The notes below the pieces were generated by a model. It did not search any database. It was not told where the DNA came from and saw nothing but the letters and a program-made list of their open reading frames with translations. A program made the position numbers and the translations under genes. DNA of 42,713 nt, taken from positions 1 through 42,713 of the IMG/VR virus record IMGVR_UViG_3300046529_000624. The stretch is one strand, 5' to 3'. The DNA comes from a virus. Shown in pieces: positions 15,016 through 23,301 of the stretch (the first letter of the stretch is position 1; each line of letters starts with the position of its first letter).

Positions 15016-15234
15016 TTATTTTCGATCGGTGCCGGAAACGGCCGGTTTTGCGCCGATTTGACCGTCATACGGATCGCCGAACGCCGCGCGCCACGCGTCC
15101 GCTAGCGCGCTTTCTGTCATGTTCTCGTATTCCCGCCGCCGGGGCGGTCCGCCTCCGGCAAAGAACATCAATTGTTCGATCGCGGTCGCGCGCCAATGCG
15201 ATACGACGTTCAACGGATCGCGAATCGTGATCAT
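15016..15234 (-). CDS. Small hypothetical protein
   Basis: 72 residues from ATG 15234, chosen because it overlaps the upstream TGA (ATGA); in-frame ATGs at 15246 and 15309 are alternatives. Contains IEQLMFFAGGGPPRRREYEN and an Ala/Trp helix (ESALADAWRAAFGD). No family recognised. Confidence 0.5.
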   Translation of the reverse strand: MITIRDPLNVVSHWRATAIEQLMFFAGGGPPRRREYENMTESALADAWRAAFGDPYDGQIGAKPAVSGTDRK

Positions 15235-15440
15235 GACAATTTCCATTTCGCGCCGGGCATGTATGTCGTTCCGAAAAACCGACGCGTGCGTAATTGCGTT
15301 TCGAAACATTCGATCGATCGCGGCCCATATTTGCTGTCGACGATGATCGTAAAATTTCCGTCCGGATGACGGACGATTTCAGCCGAACGAATCCAACCGG
15401 GAAGATTTGAACACGTCCAACGTTTGATTTCAGTATTCAT
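15231..15440 (-). CDS. Small hypothetical protein
   Basis: 69 residues from ATG 15440; a TTG two codons upstream could also serve. Likely a small beta-rich domain (WIRSAEIVRHPDGNFTIIV, CFETQLRTRRFFGTTY). Overlaps the next gene by 4 bases. Function unknown. Confidence 0.5.
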   Translation of the reverse strand: MNTEIKRWTCSNLPGWIRSAEIVRHPDGNFTIIVDSKYGPRSIECFETQLRTRRFFGTTYMPGAKWKLS

Positions 15441-15484
15441 CGTCAACCGCCGGCAATCCGGTCCGGTTGAAGATGAACACCGAA

Positions 15485-16210
15485 TTACTTCTTCGCAGGA
15501 CGCGCCGGCGGCGTCGAGGATTTCTTCGCCGGTTTCGCGGCCGGCTTCCCGGTGCGCTTCGGCGCGGCGGTCGCGGTCGCCTTCGGTTCCGGCAAATGTT
15601 TGGATTTCTTGCCTTCCTTCGGCAACGCGACGGACGCGGTGAAATCAACCGTCTTCCGGGACGATTTGAAATTCGACCCTTCGAATTTGTCGACGACCGC
15701 CTGGGCGATCTGGTTCTTGGTGTGCTTGCCGTCGAGCAAAAGGCCCTTGATAAATTCCATCTTGCCTTCGCGCTTGACCGGCGTTTCCGATTTGGTTTTG
15801 TTCTTCGTTTTCATGTTGTTTGTTTCCGTCGTTGTGGTTGATCGCCGCGGAGGCGGCGTTGTTGCCGGCGCTGTCCGCGGCGTTGTTGATTTCCGCGTCG
15901 GCAAATTGTTTGTTGTTTCGACCGGACCGCGATCGCGCGTCGGCGAAATCCTAATCACTTCATCGCGCGACGCTGCGATCGTCACCGTTTTGTCCGGTCG
16001 ACCGTCGAACGTCCTCGCTTTGAACGTATGCGTCGCGCGTTCGATCGGCACGCATCGCGCGCACGACAACGACACGTCTGTTACAACGAACCGCCGCCCG
16101 GTTTCGCCGCCGGTGTTGATGACGATCACTTCTCCCGGTTCGCGGTAAACGAGACCGGCCGGCGGCGTTTCCCAAGTTCCGTTTTCGTCGACTGGACCTT
16201 TTAATTTCAT
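15485..16210 (-). CDS. Two-part protein with histone-H1-like C-terminus
   Basis: 241 residues from ATG 16210 (ATGA overlap). The first 110 residues form a beta-rich domain with a CARC pair (LSCARCVPIERATHTFKA). A Thr/Pro linker (TTPRTAPATTPPPRR) follows. Then comes a basic domain beginning MKTKNKTKSETPVK with a helical HTH-like segment (FIKGLLLDGKHTKNQIAQAV) and a Lys/Ala/Pro tail (RTGKPAAKPAKKSSTPPARP) that resembles histone H1. The internal ATG at 15814 is preceded by GGAAA about 10 bases upstream, so the 109-residue basic half may also be made alone. A nucleoid- or phage-DNA-binding role is inferred from charge and the H1-like tail. Confidence 0.6.
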   Translation of the reverse strand: MKLKGPVDENGTWETPPAGLVYREPGEVIVINTGGETGRRFVVTDVSLSCARCVPIERATHTFKARTFDGRPDKTVTIAASRDEVIRISPTRDRGPVETTNNLPTRKSTTPRTAPATTPPPRRSTTTTETNNMKTKNKTKSETPVKREGKMEFIKGLLLDGKHTKNQIAQAVVDKFEGSNFKSSRKTVDFTASVALPKEGKKSKHLPEPKATATAAPKRTGKPAAKPAKKSSTPPARPAKK

Positions 16211-16548
16211 TCGTAATTCCTCCAGGAATACCCGATCACTTCGCGCGCAGATGTTCCGCATCCGTCAGTTGTCACTTTGATATGCTCGACTTTCACTTTT
16301 TCGCCGCGCCACGTAAACGCCGCCGATCCGGATTTCGTATGATCGAAAACCATGCTGTATTCGATCCATGTTGATTTTCCGTTTTCGCGAATCGTCGCGC
16401 CGCGTTTCAACGCTTTCGCGATCGCTTCATCCGCCGCGGCGAAACACCCTTCGCCTATGAAAATGCAAACCTTGTCGTCGATTTGAACGCTACGCTTCGA
16501 TGCGTCGGCGAATAATTTCGCAATTTTTTCTCTTTTTGTCGGATTCAT
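16207..16548 (-). CDS. Hypothetical protein
   Basis: 113 residues from ATG 16548; a TTG twelve codons upstream overlaps the previous gene and is possible. Alternating helices and strands (EKIAKLFADASKRSVQIDDK, ADEAIAKALKRGATI, STWIEYSMVFDHTKSG). No family recognised. Second gene of the early block; stop overlaps the start of the H1-like gene. Confidence 0.55.
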   Translation of the reverse strand: MNPTKREKIAKLFADASKRSVQIDDKVCIFIGEGCFAAADEAIAKALKRGATIRENGKSTWIEYSMVFDHTKSGSAAFTWRGEKVKVEHIKVTTDGCGTSAREVIGYSWRNYE

Positions 16549-16568
16549 TTTGTCGTCAGTGTTGATTG

Positions 16569-16994
16569 TTATTCGTTCAACCAAAAATCGATGTCGCGTT
16601 TCGCCGCGTCGATCGCTTCGGCGCGCGTCGCGAATCCGGAATCAACGACGACCGGTTCGCCGTTGTCCGCGATCGCTTGGTGAACCATAGTAAATCCGAA
16701 ACGATCGGAAATTTGCGTGACGCGATGAATGATCGTAAAACCGCGATATTGTTCCACTTGCGCCCATTGCGTTTTCCGGTTCGGATTGATTTTAAATACG
16801 CCCGGTTTGAACCAATAATGAACATCGTCCATCGCGCCGCGGGTAAACGAAACCAATTTTCCGGCTGCGGCGTAATCCCGTTGAATTTCTGAAAGAATTG
16901 AACGGTCGGAAGTTGTTCCGCCTTTGACCCAACCATTGATCCGCATATTCGCTGGCAATACGCGCAACACTTTAATTTCGGTTTCGTTCGTCAT
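16569..16994 (-). CDS. Hypothetical protein, first gene of early block
   Basis: 141 residues from ATG 16994; the ATG at 17012 six codons upstream is an equal alternative, and neither has a clear ribosome site. Beta-alpha composition with Trp and Tyr (RDYAAAGKLVSFTRGAMDDV, YRGFTIIHRVTQISDRFGF) and a C-terminal helix (TRAEAIDAAKRDIDFWL). It lies about 80 bases downstream of the dyad element at 17081-17120 and is therefore the likely first gene of the leftward early transcript. Function unknown. Confidence 0.55.
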   Translation of the reverse strand: MTNETEIKVLRVLPANMRINGWVKGGTTSDRSILSEIQRDYAAAGKLVSFTRGAMDDVHYWFKPGVFKINPNRKTQWAQVEQYRGFTIIHRVTQISDRFGFTMVHQAIADNGEPVVVDSGFATRAEAIDAAKRDIDFWLNE

Positions 16995-17080
16995 ATTGTT
17001 TTTCGTTGTCATGCGTTGACGATCGCACGCCGACGACTGCAAGACAAGATATTTCGAAGAATAAAAACCCTAGAAAAAAG

Positions 17081-17120
17081 TAGGCACTTTCCCTTATGCC
17101 GGTAAAGGGAAACCCTTATT
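17081..17120 (-). promoter_or_regulatory. Dyad-rich intergenic element, candidate early promoter/operator
   Basis: Between the terminator at 17144-17178 and the first early gene. It contains TTTCCCTT (17088-17095) facing AAGGGAAA (17105-17112) across 9 bases, and a second dyad AAGGG-AAA-CCCTT (17105-17117). The 16-mer at 17081-17096 recurs with one mismatch at 40331-40346. A leftward promoter must lie here, because a terminator precedes and an operon follows; exact -35/-10 boxes are not clear. Confidence 0.45.
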
Positions 17121-17143
17121 CCGCGATCGGCAAAATAATCGGC

Positions 17144-17178
17144 AAAAACGCCGATCCGAATTGCTCCGGACCGGCGTT
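17144..17178 (-). terminator. Rho-independent terminator ending the tail operon
   Basis: Reading leftward, AACGCCG pairs with CGGCGTT, with an inner CCG/CGG pair across a 2-base internal loop, followed by five T. It lies 20 bases after the stop of the lipoprotein gene and closes the late transcript. Confidence 0.75.
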
Positions 17179-17197
17179 CCGACGGATGGAACCAAAT

Positions 17198-17653
17198 TTA
17201 CGGGGTCGGCGGTTTGCCTAACGCCGCGCCGATGCCGTCGCGGATGCCCTGAGCGGCGGCATATAACACCGGCGCTTTGTTGAGGTCAACATTCGTCCCC
17301 AACGACGCGTCGTAAAGAACGGTTACGTCCTGAATAACGATGATCGCGATCGGCGATTGCAATTTCGTGATCGGCAATTTCGCCAACACGTCGCGCAATT
17401 GCGCGCCGGTGATCACGCCGCCGGATTTGATCAACGAATCCAGTCCGTCATACGCGGCCGCGAATGGCACCGACGACGCCGGGTTGCGCGTGAGTTCGAT
17501 TTGCGTTCCGATCGACGCCGCGGCGTATGCAAGCGCTTTCGCTTGCGATTCGCGTTGCGCGATCGGCGCGTTCGGATTCAGGACAGCGCAACCGGTCAAC
17601 GGACCGATCGTCAACGCCACCGCCATCAATTTCAGAAGTCTGTATTTATTCAT
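17198..17653 (-). CDS. Lipoprotein at end of tail block
   Basis: 151 residues. A lipoprotein signal is clear: MNKYRLLKLMAVALTIGPLT followed by GCAV, so the lipobox is LTGC with Cys22. The mature protein is Ala-rich and helical (QAKALAYAAASIGTQIELTR) with a hydrophobic strand (LQSPIAIIVIQDVTVLYD). It follows the holin-like gene with an ATGA overlap and precedes the terminator, a position often used by lysis genes. An outer-membrane spanin-like role is possible, although it is larger and less Pro-rich than Rz1. Function not established. Confidence 0.6.
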   Translation of the reverse strand: MNKYRLLKLMAVALTIGPLTGCAVLNPNAPIAQRESQAKALAYAAASIGTQIELTRNPASSVPFAAAYDGLDSLIKSGGVITGAQLRDVLAKLPITKLQSPIAIIVIQDVTVLYDASLGTNVDLNKAPVLYAAAQGIRDGIGAALGKPPTP

Positions 17654-18006
17654 TGTTTGTCTTTCGTTGTTTGTTCCACCGTGATGTTTGTCGCCGTCGT
17701 TTTGTTCGGCTCCACCGGCGACGCGGCCGGAGTCGAAACTTTGATCGTAGGCGTCAGGTTGTCGGTTGAATCCGGATCGTGCCCCGTTTGAAACAACGCA
17801 ACCGTCTTGTCGAAAAACGCTTCTGTTTTTTGCCCGACCAGAATGAAAAGCATAACTGAAAATGAAACGATTTTCAAGCGATGCGGATCGACGAAATCAA
17901 GCGACGGCAATAAACCAAGGACTCCGGTCGCGATCATTACGAGAGTTCCCCAAAAAAGTTTTACGATGATCAATCTGGTGATCCGGGCGTTTCCATTTTT
18001 AAACAT
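17650..18006 (-). CDS. Two-TM holin-like membrane protein
   Basis: 118 residues with AAAGGAAA upstream of the ATG. Two hydrophobic helices at about residues 12-34 (IIVKLFWGTLVMIATGVLGL) and 45-60 (KIVSFSVMLFILVGQ), then a soluble Thr/Pro-rich tail. A two-helix hydrophobic protein with a polar tail, encoded next to a lipoprotein at the end of the tail operon, fits a class II holin by size and place, but no holin family is recognisable and no endolysin is encoded nearby. Confidence 0.5.
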   Translation of the reverse strand: MFKNGNARITRLIIVKLFWGTLVMIATGVLGLLPSLDFVDPHRLKIVSFSVMLFILVGQKTEAFFDKTVALFQTGHDPDSTDNLTPTIKVSTPAASPVEPNKTTATNITVEQTTKDKQ

Positions 18007-18020
18007 ATTTTCCTTTGGTT

Positions 18021-19499
18021 TTATACGACGACGTCGTGTTCGACTGTGATGAAATTTCCGCCGCCGTCGCCGGCAATCAATGTGACGTGATAAATGCCAG
18101 CTGCGGCGTAATTATGAACGACCGTCGGTCCGGTGTTCCCGTGCGGCGATCCGTCGCCGAAATCCCAATCCAACGTTGCTATGTTAACGCCGAAAACGTT
18201 GAACGTGACGCGCGCAAACGGTCCCGGAGGAACCGGGAAATGCTGAACGCTAGAAGTGAATGCCGCCTTAAACGGAAGCCAAACGGTGTTCGTCCGCGAG
18301 TAAATCTCGCCGGCGGCGTTCGTCGCAGTTAGTTTCACGTCGAAGTATCCTGTTCTTGGAAACTGGTGGATGATGTCTGAGACATTCCCTGCAATTGTCT
18401 CATCACCGAAGTCCCAAGCCAATGTCAAATCAGAACTGTCTTCAATTATGCTGGTCAAGCGTAACTTCCTCAACCCGACGGCCATCTTAGACGAAAACAA
18501 AACTTGAGTCCTCAGTCCGATCCTGAAGAATCTCATTTTGCATTTCCATAACCTCACTCCGGAATATGGAACGCCGCCGGTCGGGAAAGATTCCGGCGTT
18601 TGCGGCGACGGCACGTTGAACCGACCGCCCGCTCCGTCGCCGGGATATCGGACTCCGATGCCGAACGAATTGCCGACGTGATAAAGAAGAGGCACCCAAT
18701 TCTGGACACAATAATTGTTTTCGCCGGGAATCACGAACCAATCATAGTATCCCGTGATTTGAGAAATCAAATCCCACTTGCCGGGCGCTCTCGTTTCGTC
18801 GAACGTTTTCACCCTCTCGGGATCAACGAACTTTCCCGGGTCGATCGCATTGCCGCTTCCGGCGTATCCCATATTCGAATAAATTTCGGAATCAAGGGTC
18901 GCCAAGCAAATCGGATTGTCGGCAGCCTTGACGTAGATCGGAAAATTGACTATCTCGTGAAGGATGTTTCCGTCCGCAACAGCCTGATCAAAAACCGGAT
19001 CGGTGCCGTCAAGGGAATTATATGGGCAGTGATAAAAGACTCCGACGTTGCCGCCGAGGTTTTGAATCATGGCATATTCTCGATTGTGATCGGCGTCTTG
19101 ATCTTGCTTCATCAACGACAAGAACAGACAAGAATTTATTTCGTCCGCGCCGGCCGAACAAACGAAATAGGAATCAAACCATATCTCTATTTTCCAGCGG
19201 CCGTGTGGCCAGCAACTCATGAATGTTGAAGCGTTTCCGTGTTGATTTCCCGCCGGCCACCCGACGTTCAAATCGTTAAACCCTTGCCAAGTCGTCTCTC
19301 CGTCGGACGATCCGATCAACGTTATGGGAATGTCTCCGTGAACGTTCGGCGTGGCCGCAGGGTCGAATATCGCTACGAGCGTCAACGTCCCGTCTTTGTC
19401 GCCGGTCAACGCGCAACGCGTCGCGATGGTTTCCTTTGCCTTCAGCGGAGATTGGGCGAACGCGCCTTTCCGACTTTCCAAAAGCGTTCCCGGTTTCAA
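18021..19499 (-). CDS. Tail protein with two C-terminal PKD domains
   Basis: 492 residues. The N-terminal 340 residues (TLLESRKGAFAQSPLKAKET and onward, Trp/Gly-rich) match no family I know; their place after two tail genes suggests a tail tip or fibre component. The C-terminus has two PKD-type Ig folds, shown by LAWDFGDETIAG (about residue 358) and LDWDFGDGSPHGN (about residue 438), each followed by the typical Y-F/H-V-x-L strand (YFDVKLTATNA, YHVTLIAGD). PKD and related Ig domains on phage tails bind host surface glycans. No signal peptide, unlike the three large adhesins. Confidence 0.65.
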   Translation of the reverse strand: MKPGTLLESRKGAFAQSPLKAKETIATRCALTGDKDGTLTLVAIFDPAATPNVHGDIPITLIGSSDGETTWQGFNDLNVGWPAGNQHGNASTFMSCWPHGRWKIEIWFDSYFVCSAGADEINSCLFLSLMKQDQDADHNREYAMIQNLGGNVGVFYHCPYNSLDGTDPVFDQAVADGNILHEIVNFPIYVKAADNPICLATLDSEIYSNMGYAGSGNAIDPGKFVDPERVKTFDETRAPGKWDLISQITGYYDWFVIPGENNYCVQNWVPLLYHVGNSFGIGVRYPGDGAGGRFNVPSPQTPESFPTGGVPYSGVRLWKCKMRFFRIGLRTQVLFSSKMAVGLRKLRLTSIIEDSSDLTLAWDFGDETIAGNVSDIIHQFPRTGYFDVKLTATNAAGEIYSRTNTVWLPFKAAFTSSVQHFPVPPGPFARVTFNVFGVNIATLDWDFGDGSPHGNTGPTVVHNYAAAGIYHVTLIAGDGGGNFITVEHDVVV

Positions 19500-20086
19500 T
19501 CAACATCCCTCCGCGCCCAATATCGACCGTCAACGTTCATGTCTGCATAAGTCGCGTTGACGGGATCTCCGCCGGTCAAAAATGCCAACGATTTGTCTGG
19601 AATTTTCACGCAAAGTAAAACGTCGTTGATGTTCAATCTGTCAATCAAAATTTGCGCTTCAGACGCAACGCCATCGCTCGCGGATCGCGCGACGTATGAC
19701 GCATCATAAACGTAAGTTATATTTACGGCGTCGATAGTTCGATTTAACAAAGTCGTTTTCATCAACGACGGACGTTCCACGTAAAAATTATCTGTTCCAG
19801 TAATTCCGGATTCAATTTTATTACACCGATAGGCTTCTTGTCCGATTTCTTTCACCTTCATGTAAGCGACGTCGACGGATTTGCCTTGCGCGAGCGACGC
19901 CGGCAAAACGAACACGACGTTCGATTGCGTGACGTGCACTTCGGGATTGACGACGTTTCCGAAAACGATTTTGCAATTCAACAATGCGTCAACCGCCTCG
20001 GCGACTTCGTTATGCGCGCCAATGTCGAGGAGCGATCGACCTTGCGGTCCGAACCGGTCGAGGAATTTCTTTTTTCGCGTGTTCAT
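19496..20086 (-). CDS. Tail-region hypothetical protein
   Basis: 196 residues, coupled by 4-base overlaps to both neighbours. Starts MNTRKKKFLDRFGPQGRSLL; the body is beta-rich (VHVTQSNVVFVLPASL, VNITYVYDASYVARSA). No family recognised. Position after the tape-measure candidate suggests a distal tail or baseplate-like component, by context only. Confidence 0.55.
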   Translation of the reverse strand: MNTRKKKFLDRFGPQGRSLLDIGAHNEVAEAVDALLNCKIVFGNVVNPEVHVTQSNVVFVLPASLAQGKSVDVAYMKVKEIGQEAYRCNKIESGITGTDNFYVERPSLMKTTLLNRTIDAVNITYVYDASYVARSASDGVASEAQILIDRLNINDVLLCVKIPDKSLAFLTGGDPVNATYADMNVDGRYWARRDVD

Positions 20087-20982
20087 TCAGCGAGCACGTA
20101 ACGCGTCCGACGTTCGTAAATGTTGCCCATCCATTGCCGCAACGTCGATCCTTCAACAATGATTTCAGCTGACGGCGGCGTTGCGAATGAAAGGTATTGC
20201 GACAACGTCGGCGTCGTCGCGGTCGTTCCAGACGAAACGTCCGCGTCGTTGATCGTGTCGACCAAAACAAAAAACGATTCACTCATGTAACGCTGTTCTT
20301 CCAAAATGATCCCGACTGGCTCTACTCCTGTAGTTGCGTTCAATCTCGGACCGTTCGGCCAAACCGGAATCAACGGCAAAACTTCATCGTCGTCGAAAAT
20401 GAAATAATCGTACTGAATCCGCGACGGAACGTTTTTGACGAACCGTTGCCGGATCAAAGGGCTTGTCGGATCTTGCGGAACATCGAATCCGGGGAAACTG
20501 TAAGCGAATTGTTCCAACACGTTGCGCGTGTAAGGCAACGCCGCGAACCGCAACCGAACCTGAGCGATGCCACCGCCGCAATCGCGGAGTTCGCCGACCT
20601 TAACAAGATATAACGCCGTCAAATTCACCAACGGATCACTAAATCCGATCGCCCACGCCGGCGTATATTGTGAATTCAATTTCGGCGTGCGCCAAAATTC
20701 ATACGCGACAGTGAAATCTTGTTCGAGGACGACGTTCGCGCCGTTCGGTGCCCACGGTTGAAAATTAGGATTCGTTCCCAGCGGCCGGCGCGTGTAAATT
20801 ACGCCGGTCGGATTCGTGCCGTCGGCGGCGTAAAACACGACATCGCGTTTGCTGAAAATAGAATCACCTTCGAACGGAAACGAAATGATCGGCGGTCCGC
20901 ACGGATCGAGGAAAGTGAAATCACCGTCGACCGCAAACAAATCGAATCCAGTCCGAAATCCGCCTGCGTAAAAATTAGGCAT
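20083..20982 (-). CDS. Tail-region hypothetical protein
   Basis: 299 residues, strongly beta-structured with many Phe and Tyr (DLFAVDGDFTFLDPCGPPII, VAYEFWRTPKLNSQY, YDYFIFDDDEVLPLIPVWP). It starts 3 bases after the tape-measure stop, the place of the distal tail protein in siphoviruses. No sequence family recognised, so distal tail or tail tip is inference. Confidence 0.55.
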   Translation of the reverse strand: MPNFYAGGFRTGFDLFAVDGDFTFLDPCGPPIISFPFEGDSIFSKRDVVFYAADGTNPTGVIYTRRPLGTNPNFQPWAPNGANVVLEQDFTVAYEFWRTPKLNSQYTPAWAIGFSDPLVNLTALYLVKVGELRDCGGGIAQVRLRFAALPYTRNVLEQFAYSFPGFDVPQDPTSPLIRQRFVKNVPSRIQYDYFIFDDDEVLPLIPVWPNGPRLNATTGVEPVGIILEEQRYMSESFFVLVDTINDADVSSGTTATTPTLSQYLSFATPPSAEIIVEGSTLRQWMGNIYERRTRYVLAE

Positions 20983-20985
20983 AAA

Positions 20986-22200
20986 TCAATTTCCGAGTTT
21001 GCTGGTGAATAATTCCGCGGCTTCTTGAACTGGTTTCAATTGTTCGGTTACGATCGCGAGTTCGTCGACCGCGCGTTTCAAATTCTTTCCTGAATCTTCG
21101 TATTTAAGGAATCCGGCGTTCGCGCGCATTTGATCCGCTTGCGCTGTAAGGCGGTCGTGCAACGCGTCGTTGCCGCGGAGGAACGCTAATCCGGCGCGCC
21201 GTTCGATTGTATCGATGTTCATCGCTTGCCGCATTCGGCCCGTGACCGTGTGAATTTCCGGCGCACGGACGCCAAGGATATGCCGCGCGGACGTCGCCAT
21301 TTGCGACACGGTCGATTTGTTGCGGTCGTTGATTTGCGATTCGATTTGTTCTTTTTTCGTCGCCAATTCCAGCAATTGCTTTTCGATGTCCAATTGCTTG
21401 ATTTTGTTTTCAACAGTCGTTTCCGCGGCGTCGGCGATTTCCGATTCAACGTTTTTTTCACCAAGCAATTTGTGCAAAATCAATCCGCCGATGCTTGCGC
21501 GCATCGATGACAAAATCGCATTTCCGGCCAACCCTAACGCACTGCCCTTGTTTTCTTTTTGCGCCGCAAATAATTCCTGATAAAACCGCAAATTTTCAGG
21601 GCTGATTTTGAAAACAGATCCTTCGTCCATTTTACGGACGTCCGATCCTTCGAGGATAGATCGAACCGATGATGCTCCTTTTACGCCGATCAATTGCTTG
21701 AGCATCGAATTTTGCTGTTCCGTGTTCAACGTTTTGAATCGTTGTTGCAACGACGACAACGCATCGGCGAACCGCATCGTTTGCCAATTCGTTTCTTTCG
21801 TCGCGATTCCGTATTGAACAAGTTCCTGGCGCGCTTTCACGCTGCCGTCTTTCGCTTCGCCGAGCAACGCCGACAACCGGATCAATGGCCGGACGATCGC
21901 TTCTTTGTCGAGGCCTTTCTTTTCCGCGGCGATGAATAATCCCTGAACCATGTTCGTCGACGCACCTAATTCTTCCGACACGCGTTTGATCGCAACGATT
22001 CGTTCGCTGACCGCTTCTGCGCCTTGTATTAAATATTCGAACACGCGTTCCGCGGCGAGCGCATGAAAGAATTGACTTTTCACTGTGTGAGCTAATGAGG
22101 TTCCCCACCCCGCAATGTATGATCCGGCGCGTTGCAATCCGGACACAACGTTTTTGTAATCGACGCCGAGCGTTAAAAGGATTTCTTCAGTTACTTTCAT
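20986..22200 (-). CDS. Short tail tape-measure protein candidate
   Basis: 404 residues from ATG 22200. The N-terminus (LLTLGVDYKNVVSGLQRAGS, then AGWGTSLAHTV) and long helical body with coiled-coil stretches (EKQLLELATKKEQIESQIND) resemble tape-measure proteins, which set tail length and are usually the longest tail gene. Here it is short; at the common rule of about 0.15 nm per residue the tail would be near 60 nm. Two weak hydrophobic segments lie near residues 215-240 (ALGLAGNAILSSM, IGGLILHKLLG). Position between chaperone-like and distal genes fits. Identification is moderate. Confidence 0.6.
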   Translation of the reverse strand: MKVTEEILLTLGVDYKNVVSGLQRAGSYIAGWGTSLAHTVKSQFFHALAAERVFEYLIQGAEAVSERIVAIKRVSEELGASTNMVQGLFIAAEKKGLDKEAIVRPLIRLSALLGEAKDGSVKARQELVQYGIATKETNWQTMRFADALSSLQQRFKTLNTEQQNSMLKQLIGVKGASSVRSILEGSDVRKMDEGSVFKISPENLRFYQELFAAQKENKGSALGLAGNAILSSMRASIGGLILHKLLGEKNVESEIADAAETTVENKIKQLDIEKQLLELATKKEQIESQINDRNKSTVSQMATSARHILGVRAPEIHTVTGRMRQAMNIDTIERRAGLAFLRGNDALHDRLTAQADQMRANAGFLKYEDSGKNLKRAVDELAIVTEQLKPVQEAAELFTSKLGN

Positions 22201-22921
22201 TCGACAATAATTTTCGAACGTCAACGCGGCCGGCGATCAAATCTTCCCGCGTGAATTGTTTGTTACGCAAACCGCGCATCAATTTCGATTTGACTTCATC
22301 TTCGGCGCGGCAAAACGCCGGTGCGCGTCCGGCGGTCCGGCGTTCGATCGCGCGCAACAATGAAAACAATTTCGGAATTGGCATTTCCCAAACTTCGTCC
22401 TCCGTTTTGTTGTATTGATGCATCATTGCATCGAACCAGTATGTCAAATAACAAACCGGCGAATCGCCGCCGCGTTCGACGCCGGCGGGAGCTTCTTCGA
22501 GCATATGATCGACAAACGCGATGCAATCCAAAACGGCGCGTTCTGATGATTTCGGCATGTTGCGACCGAACCGACGGCCGATTCGTTGACCATGCAAATG
22601 TGCGGTGTAAATCCTGACCGGTAGCGACGATTTGATCCGCCGGTCGAATTTGGGGTGCATAACCCAAAGAAACGCCGCCAGTTCGTCAATGGTTGGTTCA
22701 ATCCGGCACATCAGCGGCGATTTGCATCGATGTAATAACACGTAATCGCAAACGCGCATGATCCGCAACGGTTCGCCGTCCGCAGCGAACGTCCGTTCAA
22801 TCCACGCGTCCTCACGCGCGCGGTTTTGCCGCGATCGCGCTTCGGCGATGACCGCGGACAATCCCGGCACTTGATCGAACGAAAACGAATCCGTCGGTCG
22901 CGGTTTATTTCCGACGATCAA
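22187..22921 (-). CDS. Tail-region hypothetical protein, TTG start
   Basis: 244 residues if translation begins at TTG 22921, which overlaps the previous TGA as TTGA and is preceded by AAAGG at 8-11 bases. An earlier TTG at 22957 has no such support. The sequence is helical and charged (SAVIAEARSRQNRAREDAWI, MLEEAPAGVERGGD, WEMPIPKLFSLLRAIERR). Its place directly before the tape-measure gene is that of tail assembly chaperones, but no frameshift site or family match is visible, so function is open. Confidence 0.55.
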   Translation of the reverse strand: MIVGNKPRPTDSFSFDQVPGLSAVIAEARSRQNRAREDAWIERTFAADGEPLRIMRVCDYVLLHRCKSPLMCRIEPTIDELAAFLWVMHPKFDRRIKSSLPVRIYTAHLHGQRIGRRFGRNMPKSSERAVLDCIAFVDHMLEEAPAGVERGGDSPVCYLTYWFDAMMHQYNKTEDEVWEMPIPKLFSLLRAIERRTAGRAPAFCRAEDEVKSKLMRGLRNKQFTREDLIAGRVDVRKLLSNESN

Positions 22922-23292
22922 TTGTAAACCTTTCTGAGGCGTAATTCGCTTTTCCAAAAATCACCGGACCGGTGCGCGTCGGATGCGCTTTCGACATACC
23001 ATTTTTCGCCGCCGAAATTCGCCGGCGCAACGAACGTGTCTCCTTCTTGAACGAAAACGGGCGTGTTGCCGGCGTCGTCGACTTCGATTTGCGCGGTCGC
23101 GGTCGCGGTCCGGAAATCGCGCACGCTCGCTTGTTTGCGCGGCGCACCGATTTGATTCGGAACAGGAATTGTTTTCGCCGGCCGTTCGCGCGTGAACGGA
23201 TCGAGGATGACGTTTCCGGCCACGACGAACGCGGCGACGAATCCGCCGTGTCCGACGCCGCCGTCCATTATGAATGCTGCTTGATCGCTCAT
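22918..23292 (-). CDS. Tail-region hypothetical protein
   Basis: 124 residues with AAAGGAAAA upstream of the ATG. Hydrophobic beta N-terminus (GFVAAFVVAGNVILDP), then a Pro/Arg loop and a beta-rich end (VQEGDTFVAPANFGGEKWYV). Size and place could fit a tail terminator or a small tail-tube-related protein; no family recognised. Confidence 0.5.
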   Translation of the reverse strand: MSDQAAFIMDGGVGHGGFVAAFVVAGNVILDPFTRERPAKTIPVPNQIGAPRKQASVRDFRTATATAQIEVDDAGNTPVFVQEGDTFVAPANFGGEKWYVESASDAHRSGDFWKSELRLRKVYN

Positions 23293-23301
23293 GATTTTCC
23301 T

